A stretch of 64,000 nt of DNA from Rugalucina vietnamica (lineage: Eukaryota > Mollusca > Bivalvia > Lucinida > Lucinidae): assembly GCA_964017185.1 (NCBI GenBank), contig OZ024869.1, positions 5,974,501 to 6,038,500 of the forward strand. The letters run 5' to 3'. Under the pieces are notes generated by a model that searched no databases, was not told where the DNA came from, and saw only the letters and a program-made list of their open reading frames with translations. Each line of letters starts with the position of its first letter. Positions within the stretch are counted from its first letter, which is position 1. Shown in pieces: positions 13,473-25,400 of the stretch. Made by a program: the position numbers and the translations under genes.

Positions 13473-13586
13473 ATGCAGTGGCAAATGTTTATGGAGGGTC
13501 GCATAAATACAGCACTACAAATCAACATCATGCAGTGGCAAATGTTAATGGAGGGTCGCATAAATACAGCGCTACAAATCAACATT
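13473..13586. repeat. 57-bp tandem duplication
   Basis: Two adjacent copies of a 57-bp unit starting ATGCAGTGGCAAATGTT, at 13473 and 13530, with a few substitutions. It lies just 3' (minus strand) of the candidate secreted-peptide exons. Confidence 0.85.
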
Positions 13587-13926
13587 TTTGACGTCCCACA
13601 CTATTCCAATGGATTTGGAATTGCTACAGCTACTACGACAACCACGTCTATCTATGTATATAAAAAGGCCACACGGGACACAGTGCATCAGCTCTTCTAG
13701 ACCATTTATATTTGGCAGCACACATACATACATGTACGAAAGAAACGTGCTTCTAGTAAGAAATATTTACCAGAAAGAAGTATCTAAGATACACTACTCA
13801 CCGTACATATGACCAACAAAGAGTAAATTATATTCTGAATTATGTAAAAGGAAATAAACTTGAGCATAAAAACACAGTTTCAAACCATGTAAGGAAAATA
13901 TGTAATTTTTGATAACGATTACTCAC

Positions 13927-13987
13927 CTTCAATCACAGACATGCTATACACCAACAGAAAGAGGAAACTCTTCAGCATATCAGCCAT
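13927..13987 (-). CDS. Probable first coding exon of a small secreted protein
   Basis: The exon runs from an ATG at 13987 to a strong GTGAGT splice donor (complement of 13921-13926). It encodes 20 residues plus one base, a typical signal peptide with hydrophobic core FLFLLVYSMSV, and ends in phase 1 as usual for secreted proteins. A TATA box lies about 260 bp upstream. Possible downstream exons in the same phase are 13802-13834 (33 bp, donor GTGAGT) and 13572-13696 (ends TAG, four cysteines spaced C-x2-C-x10-C-x3-C), but the acceptor of the latter is weak. Its phase and position would equally suit a Ly6-type gene like the one at 27-40 kb, with further exons left of the satellites. I do not recognise the product. 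Confidence 0.45.
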
Positions 13988-14243
13988 AGGTGTATAATCC
14001 TAGAACTCGGAATGTCGAAATCAGGCTGCTTATTCTTCAGTAGTTATTCCATACTTTGTTGTCAGGAGGCCAACTTCACAGATCACTTGTAAGAAATCCA
14101 ATCCCTCTAATGAAACTAACAGCTGAACAGCTATAACTTAACTGAAGCAGCTAGCACTGAGACATTAATCATAAAGCACACTGCTTAATGATCAATTTCT
14201 GTTCTATACTTCCTTGTGAGTCTGTGACTGAATGATGATAATC

Positions 14244-14253
14244 CTTTATAAAG
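14244..14253 (-). promoter_or_regulatory. Candidate TATA box
   Basis: TATAAAGGAT on the minus strand, with possible start-site sequence (CAGACTCACA) about 30 bases downstream near 14216-14222. It is correctly placed upstream of the signal-peptide exon ending at 13987. Confidence 0.35.
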
Positions 14254-14459
14254 AATAATGATGTTTATATTAAGTAATTATGCAGGTCAAAATAACAATA
14301 TTTGAGAAGCTTGTCTCATGTCATAACATACTCAACACTCAATACTGTATGCATTAGTACATTAAAAGGTGTACATTTCATATATTCAATGAGAGAGAAA
14401 GCGATTTGTATGGTTGAACGCACAAATGGGCGGGCACTGTAGGCGGGTCTATTTACTTG

Positions 14460-14690
14460 GGTCGCGTCATGAGAAAACTGAATTTTGCATGTGCGAGACA
14501 AAGGCGCAGATCAGCTATGCAGTAATTGGACACCTGATCGGCACCCTTGTTTGCTCTACACTGATAGTGGAATCTCCATTCTTCTTAATTTCACAGTTTC
14601 AAGTTTCTAGGCTTCTTCTGTGACTGTACAGACCGGTTTGTGTCAGACCTGATCGGAAACCTCGAAGACCGTTTTTCTTGCGTCGTGGCT
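14460..14690 (-). mobile_element. MITE-A copy 3
   Basis: Diverged copy in the reverse orientation. It has GTCGCGTCATGAGAAAACTG at one end, GCGTCGTGGCT at the other, a degenerate central hairpin, and the GACTGTACAGACCGGTTTG block typical of the family. Confidence 0.7.
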
Positions 14691-15163
14691 TTTGTGGTAA
14701 TGGATTAAGGTAGTTACGGCGTGTTTTTAAGATCGGCGCCCGTCTGTCTCCATACTAGAGATAGTATATAAAAGGTTTAAGTTGTAAAATGGCCGGGAGA
14801 AATAGTTCTCTTGTTTCGAACAGATCTAGTCGGAGATTAAAATGTCTGAAAGCGAGATTGTCGCAAATTTACCAATATTGTAGACTAAAAGTATTTATAC
14901 CTTTTTGACGAGCTGACAGTATCGATAGAGAGAAAATGAGGCATGATATTTAATGACCTGAAGGACCCACTAGCGAATTTGTTTTAATTTTCTAAATTGC
15001 TTCTAACCAGGGAAGATCTAGATTATGACAGTGACGTGTCTGGGCAGACCCTTGCAGGGGACAAATGTAATTTTGTTGTCATTTGAAAACCGTTTTCGCT
15101 AGCAGTACCTTTCTATGGAAGATGTTACTGAATCTGAATGGCAGCATAGAAAACTGCAGATTC
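14691..15163. other. No recognisable feature
   Basis: Unique sequence. A TATATAAAAGG at 14765 lies only about 20 bases before a 34-codon ORF, too close to serve as its promoter. Confidence 0.3.
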
Positions 15164-15371
15164 GAGCCGCCTCGTGGGAAAACCAACAATGTGGTTTCCG
15201 AACAGGTCCGACACAAACCAACCTGTACAAGCACAGAAAAGAGCTAGAAGCTTGAAATTTTGTATTTAAGTAGGAGAGGAATTGTACTATCCGAGTAGCG
15301 AAAACAAAAGGCGCTGATCTGCGCCTTTGTTTTCGCCTATGCGGATTGTTGGTTTTCCCATGAGGCGGCTC
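15164..15371 (+). mobile_element. MITE-A copy 4
   Basis: Complete ends (GAGCCGCCTCGTGGGAAAAC and CCCATGAGGCGGCTC), but the central hairpin is collapsed to one short arm, so the copy is shorter than its relatives. Confidence 0.8.
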
Positions 15372-15631
15372 ATTTATTAAGGCTTTCGGGTATCACATAT
15401 TTCACTAAGACAAGATTTTGTAATCTGGGCATCGCCCATGAACAACAGGTACATTATATGTTTTAAAAGCTAAAATGTACAGTTATTTATTTTATTGAAG
15501 TTAACAATCATAAATTGATGAATTAAGCCTTTTAGAGACATGAAACTAATGTTTGCTTTGCCTGGCCTTTTTCTTTAATATATTGACGAGACTTTAATGA
15601 TTGTCACTGTCTCCTTAAAACAAAAGCAACT

Positions 15632-15862
15632 GAGCCTGTACGTGAGAAAATCAACAATTCTGGTTCCGACCAGGCCCGACACTAACCAGGCTGTACAGTC
15701 ACAGAAGATGGTTAGAGGCTGGAAATTTTGGATTTAGAAAGAAGGGGAATTAAACTATCCGTGTAGCGAAAACAAAGGCGCGGATCAGCTTCGAAGGTGC
15801 GAAGCTGACCCGCGCCTTTGTTTTCGCCTATGCAGATTGTTGGTTTTCCAACGCGGCGGTTC
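15632..15862 (+). mobile_element. MITE-A copy 5
   Basis: Diverged ends (GAGCCTGTACGTGAGAAAA and AACGCGGCGGTTC). The central hairpin GCGAAAACAAAGGCGCGGATC folds back through GACCCGCGCCTTTGTTTTCGC. Confidence 0.75.
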
Positions 15863-16198
15863 AATTATTAGTTAAGGAATGTAAAACAAAAAGTATTATG
15901 AATACTTAACCTTGACGTCCCTGGGAGATGGTCCTTTTATGATAACCGCAAGTCAAATTCTTTCACGACCAAGTTTGATTGTTAACGATGTATTATTTTT
16001 GGTTCATTGAAAACCATAGAGAATAGTGGATGACACCTCGGTTTTCGTAGGTCTAGACCGCCATGCGGATTTGGATCATCGAAAATCAGTTTTCAGATTG
16101 TCAATGGTAACGCTTATTTGGTGAAAAGTTATAAAAAGTGACGCCGTCAAATATTTAATTTACTTCAGCCTCATATTCTGCAAAGCGAAATCAAATAA

Positions 16199-16246
16199 TC
16201 ATCAGGAAAACATGGCCGTGCAATGTATGCACCACTTTTATATAAA
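16199..16246 (+). mobile_element. Element B copy b (fragment)
   Basis: Only the first ~48 bases of element B are present: ATCAGGAAAACATGGCCG through CCACTTTTATATA. It ends where the inverted-duplication arm begins. Confidence 0.6.
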
Positions 16247-16483
16247 GAACAAGAAAAGATATGACACAAGTGTCATATCAATAGCTTCAATTTTCTATCG
16301 CAGTCAATAACGTATAAGACAAAGCGCGCACCGAGCGTGTGGAAAAATATGCCGCAAATTCAACCAATGTATTTCCATAGACATACATACGTGGTTTGTC
16401 AGAAAAGTTCGTGTACACCATTTATATTTTCAACAGAAAAATGAATATATCTGCTTTTGCAAAAGTATTTTATAAGCAAATAT

Positions 16484-16910
16484 TTACATTTTTCTAAAAC
16501 CTCCTTAGATGAACCATTAGATTTTCATCTGTGTTCATACTTCCATGAACAACATTGTGTCACGCGACGTGACGTACTCCAAACTTGACGTCAAAAACAT
16601 GAATCTCGCCAATCTGATTGGACGTTGTAAACGTCGACGCCGTTCCGCTGTTTGAACACACACTGTGTGTAGATTCTCTGTTTGCTGGTAAATGTGACCG
16701 CCTTGGTGATTTTTCAACAAGCGAAAGAGAGAAATGAATGTAAATATAAGCAATGAGTTTAATTTTTCTGTTGTTCATGGAGCTATGAACCGCAGTGGGT
16801 CGCTAGCAAAGCTTACATGAACCCCTTCGGGGTTCATTCACTTTGCACGCGACCCGCTGCGGTTCATAGCTCCATGAACACCAGAAAAATGAAATTCATT
16901 TCTTAAATAT
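16484..16910. mobile_element. 427-bp insertion specific to the left arm
   Basis: Flanked by AAATAT at 16478-16483 and 16905-16910. The other arm has a single copy of AAATAT at the corresponding site and no insert, so this looks like a 421-427 bp insertion with a 6-bp target duplication. Inside is a hairpin, GTTCATGGAGCTATGAACCG at about 16773 pairing with CGGTTCATAGCTCCATGAAC-type sequence near 16860-16881, around a small GAACCCCTTCGGGGTTC hairpin. No coding capacity. Confidence 0.65.
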
Positions 16911-17027
16911 ACAAGAAATTTTATTGAAATCTGACAAAAACACGTCATCTACAGCCTTTTCCCTGCACTTCCGAACCGAGTGCGGGGCAATATATGACGT
17001 TACTTGACATTTTAAGCCGCCAGCACG

Positions 17028-17267
17028 TTATACATTTGTTTCATTTGTTTTTTTTTTTTTTTTAACAAAAGATCCTTGGCTATCAACATTTTTGTGTCTG
17101 TGTATCCAGCTGTCAAATGCAGTTACGCCGTACCAATTCTCGCAAAATTGTTCGTCCACCTGTTGAACATGTGTAACAATTTCTTGCGGCGAGCATGCCA
17201 GACAGGTGATCTTCCGTTTTTCATCATAGGTGGACTTCTGAGCAGCTGAAAATCGTCTGTGCCACAA
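17028..17267 (-). CDS. Unrecognised ORF conserved in both duplication arms
   Basis: An ORF of about 79 codons with its counterpart at 46242-46475. The proteins differ by a D/E and an S/T change and at the C-terminus. Core words are KRKITCLACSPQEIVTHVQQ and ENWYG. An acceptor-like GATTTTCAG occurs just inside the 5' end, so it may be an exon. The two arms are near-identical DNA and the differences are amino-acid changing, so conservation here is not evidence of selection. I do not recognise a family. Confidence 0.25.
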   Translation of the reverse strand: MWHRRFSAAQKSTYDEKRKITCLACSPQEIVTHVQQVDEQFCENWYGVTAFDSWIHRHKNVDSQGSFVKKKKKTNETNV

Positions 17268-18338
17268 CTACTGAGAACTAAATAGTAACTGACAGACCGA
17301 TGACGTTTCTGTTGTTTGTAACATTTTCATCGTATCTGTGGGTGATTTCCTTAACGAAACATACAATCGGCGTCGGCTGTTCTCCGACGTCAAATTACGC
17401 CATTATTTCAAAAAGATTTTTCGGTCTGCTTCTGATTTTTTTCACATAAATCAAACAACACTGCCGCCAAGTCGGAATCTTTCTGAAACTGAAGTCAGTG
17501 TTATTTGGTTTTAGGACGAAATGTTTTAATGTTATAACATATTTAAGTGCCGTTTGACAGGGAAAAAACACAATATGAAAATCGTCACATTTTGTTGACG
17601 TTTTGGCACCTGTCCCGTGTGGCCCTACGTACGCTTAAGTAGAAAATATGTCATATTTAACGTGTTGATACTTCAAATTGAAACAAATTCCTCAAATATG
17701 CTCATAAGATATTGCTGCTTATATTTATACAAAAACAAAAAAAACTTAAACAACAGCACTTTACTTTTCCTGCTAGCCAAGGTGTCCACAAACCTCGTAC
17801 ATGTGCGTTCTGTACGCTTGGTGTACGTTAAAGTATTTTAAGCATGCAGCATGCTTAAAGCTCGACGTGTCTCGGGTATGTGTCTTATACGAATAAGTTC
17901 AACACGCGTTACATTAAACGTTTGATACGCGCCTATACTGTATTGTGTGCTTAACATAACTGTACAAAAGTACATGCAATCCAAAATTTTCAGCATGCTG
18001 AGATCATTATACGACCTGTACACACCTTAGACACACGCTAATCATTTGTGACTGTTATTTTCACCATAGAGACCATGGGCCCCCCTCCCATTGGGGCCTA
18101 AAGAAATAGATATAGGCTACTTGTGCCTTCAGGTAAAGCTAAATACACTGCTGACTGAATACTGGTTAACCGCGCTTGTCTGAGCCTGCCGAGGAAACAT
18201 TTCAAGTCGAACCATCCATACGTATAAGCCTTTTGTGTCTTAGTTGGATAGTTATATTTCAAGCACTTGTTGGATGTGATGACATCCTCATTTTGGGTAA
18301 ATGTCCTGTAAAATGGAGGCAACATCCCAACATGACCA

Positions 18339-18506
18339 GTCCCCGAAGCAGCATAGAAGCTTGAAATTTCGGATTTAATAAGAAGAGAAAGTGTACTATC
18401 CGTGTAGCGAAAACAAAGGCGCTGATCAGCTTCGCAGTTACTGCGAAGCTGATCTGCGCCTTTGTTTTCGCATAGGCAAAAATCCGGTTTTCTTGTGACG
18501 CGGCTC
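18339..18506 (+). mobile_element. MITE-A copy 6 (truncated)
   Basis: The 5' end is missing and the copy starts at CCCCGAAGCAGCATAGAAG. The hairpin and right end (CTTGTGACGCGGCTC) are intact. The truncation coincides with a deletion relative to the intact copy at 43696-43902 in the other arm. Confidence 0.75.
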
Positions 18507-18685
18507 ATTTGATAATGCAACATTCATCTGTCTGGGTCTACCAGTTATCGCCAGTACTGAACAACTTTTTTCAGCGTACTGCTAAATAGACTCCATAAAA
18601 AGGAAGAATAAAAACGAATGAAGAAAGAAAAGAGGCTTATTATGATAACAAAAAAAAAAAAAAAAAAATTGAATAGCGGATACTC

Positions 18686-18752
18686 GGCGAGATTCGAACC
18701 TGTAAGAGTCTGATTAGAAGATCGATGCTTAACACACTGAGCTAATGGGGCC
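18686..18752 (-). pseudogene. tRNA-Arg(TCT)-like sequence, degenerate
   Basis: Minus-strand GGCCCCATTAGCTCAG, an anticodon loop with TCT and a GGTTCGAATCTC B box, but the acceptor and T stems do not pair properly. It is followed by a long T run (A run on plus) at 18650-18668. The pair at 43448-43521 lies in the other arm. Confidence 0.5.
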
Positions 18753-19483
18753 GACTGACTTTTAACGGCATTACTCATGTTATCATTAATATTTATGGTC
18801 TATAAATAATAATCTAAAAATAGTTGCCATTATCGGCTGGTTTCCCGTTATCAGGTTTATGTTATATGTAAATATATTCGGAATAGGAACCAGTGCCATG
18901 CTTAATTGATACCGAATCATTTTCCCGCCCTTGATTAGAAGAGAAAAGAGAATCAGGCTATCTCGGCTTCATTCGTACCTTCGAGGTTATCATAAAAAAA
19001 CTATTGAAGTGACCACGGCAGTGTAGCGCTAAATACAAACCGCGATGAACTATTATTATTATGAAGAACAGACAGGCACTACAGGCATAATCAATGATAG
19101 AAATCATGTCTTAAGCATGTCGTTTATAGATTAGAAACCGAAATAACAATTTGTATCGAAATAATTGGGGACGAATATGCCTAAGGCTTGCAAAGACCGC
19201 AGACTGATGACCGCCGACCGAATCACTACCCATGGCCTCTAAGCAGTCTTTTTAATTTGAAACGTTAGTAACTTTCAAACTTTTAAGTGTCCCAGTTGAA
19301 AAAACAATCTATTTACTTTTTGTATGTCTACAGCTTTACATCCTAAAATAATCATATTGACGAATAAACAATCTTTTAAAACCGGACTTCTTTTTTTCTC
19401 GGATGGATATCTACATGGAACTTTTCCATTACAGTTATAGCTATAGAATAATACATTGAAGGGTTGAAGCTATAAAAAAACTG

Positions 19484-19636
19484 GGGTTTGCTGGGGTAAT
19501 TATATTTTTCTTATTTTTCTTATGGATCCAAAACAAAGATTGTGGGTACTCGTTAGAACCGCCTCGGCGAGGTTGTTCTAACGTGTACCCAAAATCTCTG
19601 TGTTGAGCAAAGCTATTAAAAATATAGTTTTTTTAG
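19484..19636 (+). mobile_element. Element B copy c (partial)
   Basis: Contains CTGGGGTTTGCTGGGGTA, TTGTGGGTACTCGTTAGAAC, the central CGCCTCGGCGAGG palindrome and the returning arm GTTCTAACGTGTACCC. Both outer ends are missing. Confidence 0.65.
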
Positions 19637-21137
19637 CTCACCTGAGCCGAAGGCTCACAAGGTGAGCTTATAGGATGGCCATGCTCCGGCGTCCGTCCGT
19701 CGTCGTCCGTTCACATTTACAAAGATCTTCTCCTCTGAAACCGCTGGGCCAATCAAAGCCAAACTTCATGTGGAGCATCCTTAGGAAGGGGGAACGAAAG
19801 TTTATATAAATGGTCCAGGTCACATGACCAAGATGGCCGCCATGGCTATAAATAGCAAAAACCTTTAAAAATCTTCTTCTCCAGAATCAGTGGGCCGATT
19901 TCCACGAAACTTGGTATGTAGCATCGGGGACGCGGGCCCATCATAGTTTATATAAATCAAGACCATAGGATGACCTTGACCTATTTTACGGCAAGGTCAA
20001 CTTAGGTCGCCAATGCATTTGAATGGGAAAAATGGTAAAATGCTATTTAATGGGTATAGGCAAATGGACAGAAGATTAATGTTAATGGAAAATTTTAGCC
20101 CCTGTGGGGTTGTCTGCCCCTGCCCCGGGGCTATATACATGTATATTTCCATAATAATGAAACATCTTCTCCCCTGAAACCGCTCGGCCAATCAAAGCCA
20201 AACTTCATATGGAGCATCCTTGGGAAGGGAGAAAGAAAGTTTATATAAATGGTCCAGGTCACATGACCAAGATGGCCGCCATGGCTATAAATAGAAAAAA
20301 CCTTTAAGAATCTTTTTCTCAAGAACCAGATGGCCTATGATTTTGAAACTTGGCATGAAGTATCAGGCAATGGAGCTCTACAAAGTTTATATAAATCATG
20401 ACCCTGGGATGACCTTGACCTTTTTTACAGCAAGGTCAACTTAGGCCGCCCATGCATTTGAATGGGAAAAAAATAGGAAAATGTCATTTAATGGCAAAAA
20501 ACTTGCTAAGAATGAGCAAATGGGCAGAAGATTTATGTTTATGAAAATATTTTGGGCCCAGAGGGTTGTCTGCCCCTGCCCCGGGGCTATATACATGTGT
20601 ATGACCATAATATTCAAACATCATCTTCTCTGAAACCACCTGGCCAATCAAAGCCAAACTTTATGTGGAGCATTCTTAGGAAGAGTGAATGAAAGTTTAT
20701 ATAAATGGTCAAGGTCACATGACCAAGATGGCCGCAATGGCTATAAATAGCAAAAACCTTTAAAAATCTTCTTCTCCAGAGCCAGAAGGCCTATAATTTT
20801 GAAACTTGGCATGAAGCATCAGGCATGAACCTCTACAAAGTTTGTATAAATTATGACCCTGGGATGACCTTGACCTTTTTTACGGCAAGGTCAACCTAGG
20901 TTGCCCACGCATTTGAATGGGGAAAATTGTTACAATGTCATTTGAAAGGCAAAACTTGCAGTAAATTGGCAAATGGACTGAATCTTTATGATTTAAAAAA
21001 GAAATTGACTCCAGAGGTTGCTCTGACCCTGCCCTTGAGTTATATACATGTATATTTCCATTCTAGTCAAACAAGTTTATTGGTATATATCTCGGGTCTC
21101 AGGTGAGCGTTTACAGGACCATTGGTCCTCTGGGGTT
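19637..21137 (+). repeat. Mollusc-type AGCTCACCTGAGC repeat with three internal units
   Basis: Begins AGCTCACCTGAGCCGAAGGC and closes with TCTCAGGTGAGCG and GGACCATTGGTCCTCTGGGG. Inside are three diverged units of about 440-460 bp starting near 19725, 20160 and 20618. Each carries AATCAAAGCCAAACTT, AGTTTATATAAATGGTC, CACATGACCAAGATGGCCGC and ATGACCTTGACCT. I recall repeats of this type as widespread in mollusc genomes. No coding potential. Confidence 0.7.
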
Positions 21138-21819
21138 TTTTTTTTTTCAATGATTTTTTTTTTTTTTTTCATTTTGAAAAAATTCTCTGAAAATTGCATT
21201 GGCTACAAGTTTTCGTAATGATTTTAACCGTGTTTGATCGCAACAGCTGCGTCTTATCATGATAACCATCATTAAAAGTTTTATTTGCCCCTGAAAGGGA
21301 TATAATTGTTTTATTGTCGTTCATCAAAATTAGGGGCCAGACTAATCACGCAATTAAGGACCAGTTTGTCTGCCTTGTATCCGATCAGATGATCAATCGG
21401 AGACGACGGGGTCTTCTGAAATAGGAACCTTTAGGCAGATATAAAATGTAACTAGCGTCGCGTCACGTTGTATATGACGTTTGAACATGATTGAAATGAT
21501 AATTTCTGTTTGCAATATTTATGTCGGTTTTCACTTATCTAAATTATGCAAGCTCTAGATTACGATAAGAAGGAGAGAACATAGAAATGAAAAACACAGA
21601 TATTTTTAAGGGACTTTTGAGAAACTTGCAAATCTACATCCGACTATATGCATGTGATATCTGTTTCAAGCAAGGTTAATGGAGGCTCTTGGCATATATG
21701 ACCTTTGCTCAGATTCAATCAAGCTTTTTTAGTATTGAACCTTATATGAATGCAAATTGTGGTCCGACAGTTTCAAATTTTGGTTCCAGCTGTCAGTGTG
21801 TGCCGAGGTTTATATAATT
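21138..21819. other. No recognisable feature
   Basis: Poly-T tracts at 21127-21170, then unique sequence in which I see no gene or known repeat. Confidence 0.3.
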
Positions 21820-22038
21820 GAGCCGCCTCGTGGGAAAACAAACAATGTGGTTTCCGAACAGGTCCGACACAAACCGGCCTGTACTAGCACAGAAAAGAGC
21901 TAGAAGCTTGAAATTTCGGATTTAAGTAGAAGAGGAATTGTACTATTCGAGTAGCGAAAATAAAGGCGGTTACCGCGAAGCTGATCTGCGTCTTTGTTTT
22001 CGCCTATGCAGATTGTTGGTTTCCTCATGAGGTGGCTC
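21820..22038 (+). mobile_element. MITE-A copy 7
   Basis: Ends GAGCCGCCTCGTGGGAAAAC and TCATGAGGTGGCTC. The left arm of the central hairpin is partly deleted (AATAAAGGCGGTTACCGCG). Confidence 0.8.
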
Positions 22039-22102
22039 ATATTATGGCAACTTGACTACGAAAAGTGATGCAGCAACAGCAAATACATGTAAAGAATCAT
22101 TT

Positions 22103-22289
22103 GAGCCTTGCCAAGAGAAAACCGTAATTTTGCCTATGCGAAAACAAAGGCGCAGATCAACTGTGTAGTAACTGCACAGCTGATCAGCGCCTTTGTTTTC
22201 TCTACATCCGACATTTCAAACTTCTAGCCTTTTTCTAAGACTGTAGAGGTCGGTTTGTATCGGACCTGGTCGAAAATCCAGAAGACTGG
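22103..22289 (-). mobile_element. MITE-A copy 8 (truncated by element B)
   Basis: Reverse-oriented copy starting GAGCCTTGCCAAGAGAAAAC with a full central hairpin. It stops at GAAGACTGG, where element B sequence (TATACCTATTTTTCTTA) takes over. Confidence 0.7.
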
Positions 22290-22468
22290 TATACCTATTT
22301 TTCTTACTTTTGCTCCAAAACATTGATTGTGGGTACTCGTTAGAACCGCCTCGGCGAGGTGGTTCTAACATGTACCTACAATCAATGTTTTGTGCAAAAT
22401 TATTAAAAATATCAAATATTTCCAATGAAATATTCAGTTTTTACAGGTGAAAAAAATCTCTGTATATT
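22290..22468 (+). mobile_element. Element B copy d (partial)
   Basis: Contains TATACC, TTGTGGGTACTCGTTAGAAC, the CGCCTCGGCGAGG centre and the right half up to AAAATCTCTGTATATTTC. It abuts the truncated 5' end of the LINE. Confidence 0.7.
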
Positions 22469-22473
22469 TCGTA

Positions 22474-25400
22474 ACCGATGCTACACGAACATACAAGCAA
22501 AACAAATCACATGAAAACAAGATTAATTTTGTCAGAGCTCGCTCTAGGCTTAATAAAGCCAAACGCCGCGCTAAGGCTATCTATCAGTTTGAACAAGGGC
22601 AACGAATTTCAAAATTGGCAAAAATAAACCCAAAGCAGTTCTGGAAATCCGTCAAAAAACAAAATACATCACGAACACCCACTTCAGAGAGTCTAAATAC
22701 GGACGATTTCTATGAATATTTTTCCGAAATGCACAAGTCACCCAACAATGAATATGCTCCTGATACTAATAATGATGATAATATAAACATTATAAATGAC
22801 CTTGACCTTGAAATCACGCCCGAAGAAATACTAAATGTCATTAAAAACCTTAAAGCCCAAAAAAGTCCAGGTCTAGACGGTTTGTTTTCAAAACTGCTGC
22901 CGACATATTATGCCCGATTCTAGTAAAAATTTATAATGTCGTTTTCTCATCAGAATGCTATCCCAAGTCTTGGTCGGAAGGTGTCATAACCCCAATATAT
23001 AAAAAAGGAAATTTAGATGATAGAAATAACTACCGTGGTATAACTTTAATAAATATAATGTCAAAAATATACTCCCATATCTTACATAACAGACTGATCA
23101 AATGGGCAGATGAATATGAAAAGATAAATGAATGTCAATTCGGTTTCCAACCTAAAAAGTCAACTGTTGATTGTATATTTTTGTTTCACAGCATCATATC
23201 AAAAACTCTTAGTCGTGGTGAAAAACTATACTGTTCTTTTGTTGATTTCCGGCGTGCTTTCGACACTGTTAATAGAAAATATTTATGGCAAAAACTTATA
23301 AAAGCTAATGTCAGTAGTAAGATGGTTAGATGTTTACAGTCCATGTATGAGAATGTCAAAGCCTGTGTAAAATATAAACATAAACTCTCTCCTTTCTTCC
23401 CCTCACAAATTGGTTTAAAACAAGGGGATCCGCTGTCAGCATTATTATTTGTATTTTTTATAAATGATCTAGTTAAAAAAGTTGCCCCTGACGACAATCA
23501 AAATTCTTTTTCACTCGAAGATACACTGAAAAAAAGTTATAAGAGGCCACCTCATATTTTTTCTTCTAGTTCAGAAAGTAAAATACGATCAATTAAAATT
23601 CATGATCATATGAATAAACCAATGTCTAACAGTGGCTCTGTGAGTTTCTGCATTCCAAAATGCGTGATACTTCTCACACAGACGAAGCATGTGTAAAGGT
23701 ACCCTATTTCAAAAAGTCACACTTTATTAACATCAAATTAAATGTCATATTATGACGTTGTGTTTTTACATTTTAATTTATCTGAAAGTGCTACTGACTG
23801 CCATGATGCAAGATAAAATTAAGTAAAAAGTGTTGCTGCAATAAGAATCTTCGTTTCTGTTCTGTACATGCAAGAAGACAACAACCTGAATAACAGGAAT
23901 TCAGCTTTTGTATGCAATTTGCATACCAACTTTGTTCTTCTCCAGTTGCGTTATTATCAGCAGCACGGCATTGAAATTTTCAGCGATTATTCAGGTCAAA
24001 TACTAGACTCTGATAAACTTTGAAAATTAAAAAAATCATCCACAAATTTTGTTATTTTGTTCGTTAAAAATTGGAATTGAAACCGGAAGTGTGCGGCAGC
24101 CTTGACCTGTTGGTCCTCGAAAATGGTCTAAAACAGTTCAGTCGAGTTATATCTCTCATTTCCAGGCCTCATCAAGTGAATTTAACAGGGGTAAACATGT
24201 TTGGGAGGCACATTTATGAATTTTCCAAAACATCTCAAAATTGGCGATTTTTAAAAATGCATAGAAATTCTACCAGTAGAGAAAATTCGAATGTTTGATG
24301 TTTTTCCGAGCCGTAACGACCCCTTTGATGACACCCGTTCTTAATTTCAATAATTGGTGTGCTGTATCCAATTTTTTATTTAAAAACATTGATTTTTGCA
24401 TTTTTACTCCAAAAACGCCTTTAGTAAAAGAAAATTATTTCTTAACACTTTGGAACTTTACTTACTTGAAAGACACGTCTTTTGGCAAAAAAATCGTGCA
24501 ATTTTGAACATGGCTTAGAAACAAAAAATGAGTTTGAAAAGTGGCCTCTTATAACTTTTTTTCAGTGTATAAATTTGTTCATGCTTCTCTATGCCGATGA
24601 CGTGGTACTATTTGGAAAGTCCCCACATTTATTACAACAAATGTTAAATAATCTTAACCAATACAGTGCATCATGGGATTTAAATGTTAACACTGATAAA
24701 ACGAAAATCATGATATTTGAAAATGGCAAAAAAACCAATCTGATATTTAAATTTGGAGATACCCCATTAGAAAATGTCGAAAGTTTCAAATATCTAGGTA
24801 TAACATTTTATAAAAATGGAAATTGGAATAGAACGCAGAAATGTATAGCTGAACATGGATCATACGCATTACACAATTTATATAAAATATTATCAAACAT
24901 ACGCTTAAATATACCAGAAAAGTTTAAACTGTTTGATGCTCTGGTGGGTTCTGTACTTTCATATAGCTCAGAAATATGGGGATACCACATTGGGCCCGAC
25001 ATAGAAAGATTACACACAAAATTCTGTAGATATATTCTTGGTGTTAGAAGATCAACAAATTTGTCAGGGCTGTATAGTGAACTAGGAAGAAAACCCTTAA
25101 TAATATTTAGGCAACTAAGAATCATTAAATACTGGTTAAAGATAAGAAATTCAAATGATCCCTTAATAAAAGCAATGCTTAATATGCTAACAAATGATTT
25201 GAACGATGGAGATACATATGGTAATAGTAACTGGGCATTCCAGGTTAAGACCATTTTAGACAGATTAGGCTTATCAAATTTATGGCAACTCGATCCCGAC
25301 GCAGATATTTCGTATGAACGTATAAAAACTCGCCTATTTGACCAATATAATCAAACATTAACCATGGAAATCAACAATTCTAGCAGACTAAGGCTCTACA

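Larger units (their letters stand above)
16249..19478 (+). repeat. Left arm of a large inverted duplication
   Basis: Reverse complement of 42719-46905 at high identity. Shared landmarks include the GATATGACACAAGTGTCATATC palindrome region, a 62-residue ORF, a tRNA-Arg-like sequence and the boundary TATAGCTATAACTGTAATGG. Differences are informative. This arm has a 427-bp insertion (16484-16910) absent from the other arm. It lacks the 229-bp MITE at 45315-45543 and about 1.1 kb corresponding to 43830-44935. Its MITE-A copy is truncated at that deletion. Confidence 0.85.

Noticed and set aside
14765-14893. TATATAAAAGG with a 34-codon ORF
   Set aside because: The TATA box is about 20 bases from the ATG, leaving no room for a start site, and the peptide is not recognisable.
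23186-25254. Minus-strand ORFs opposite the LINE
   Set aside because: Antisense shadows of the RT frame; no domain content.
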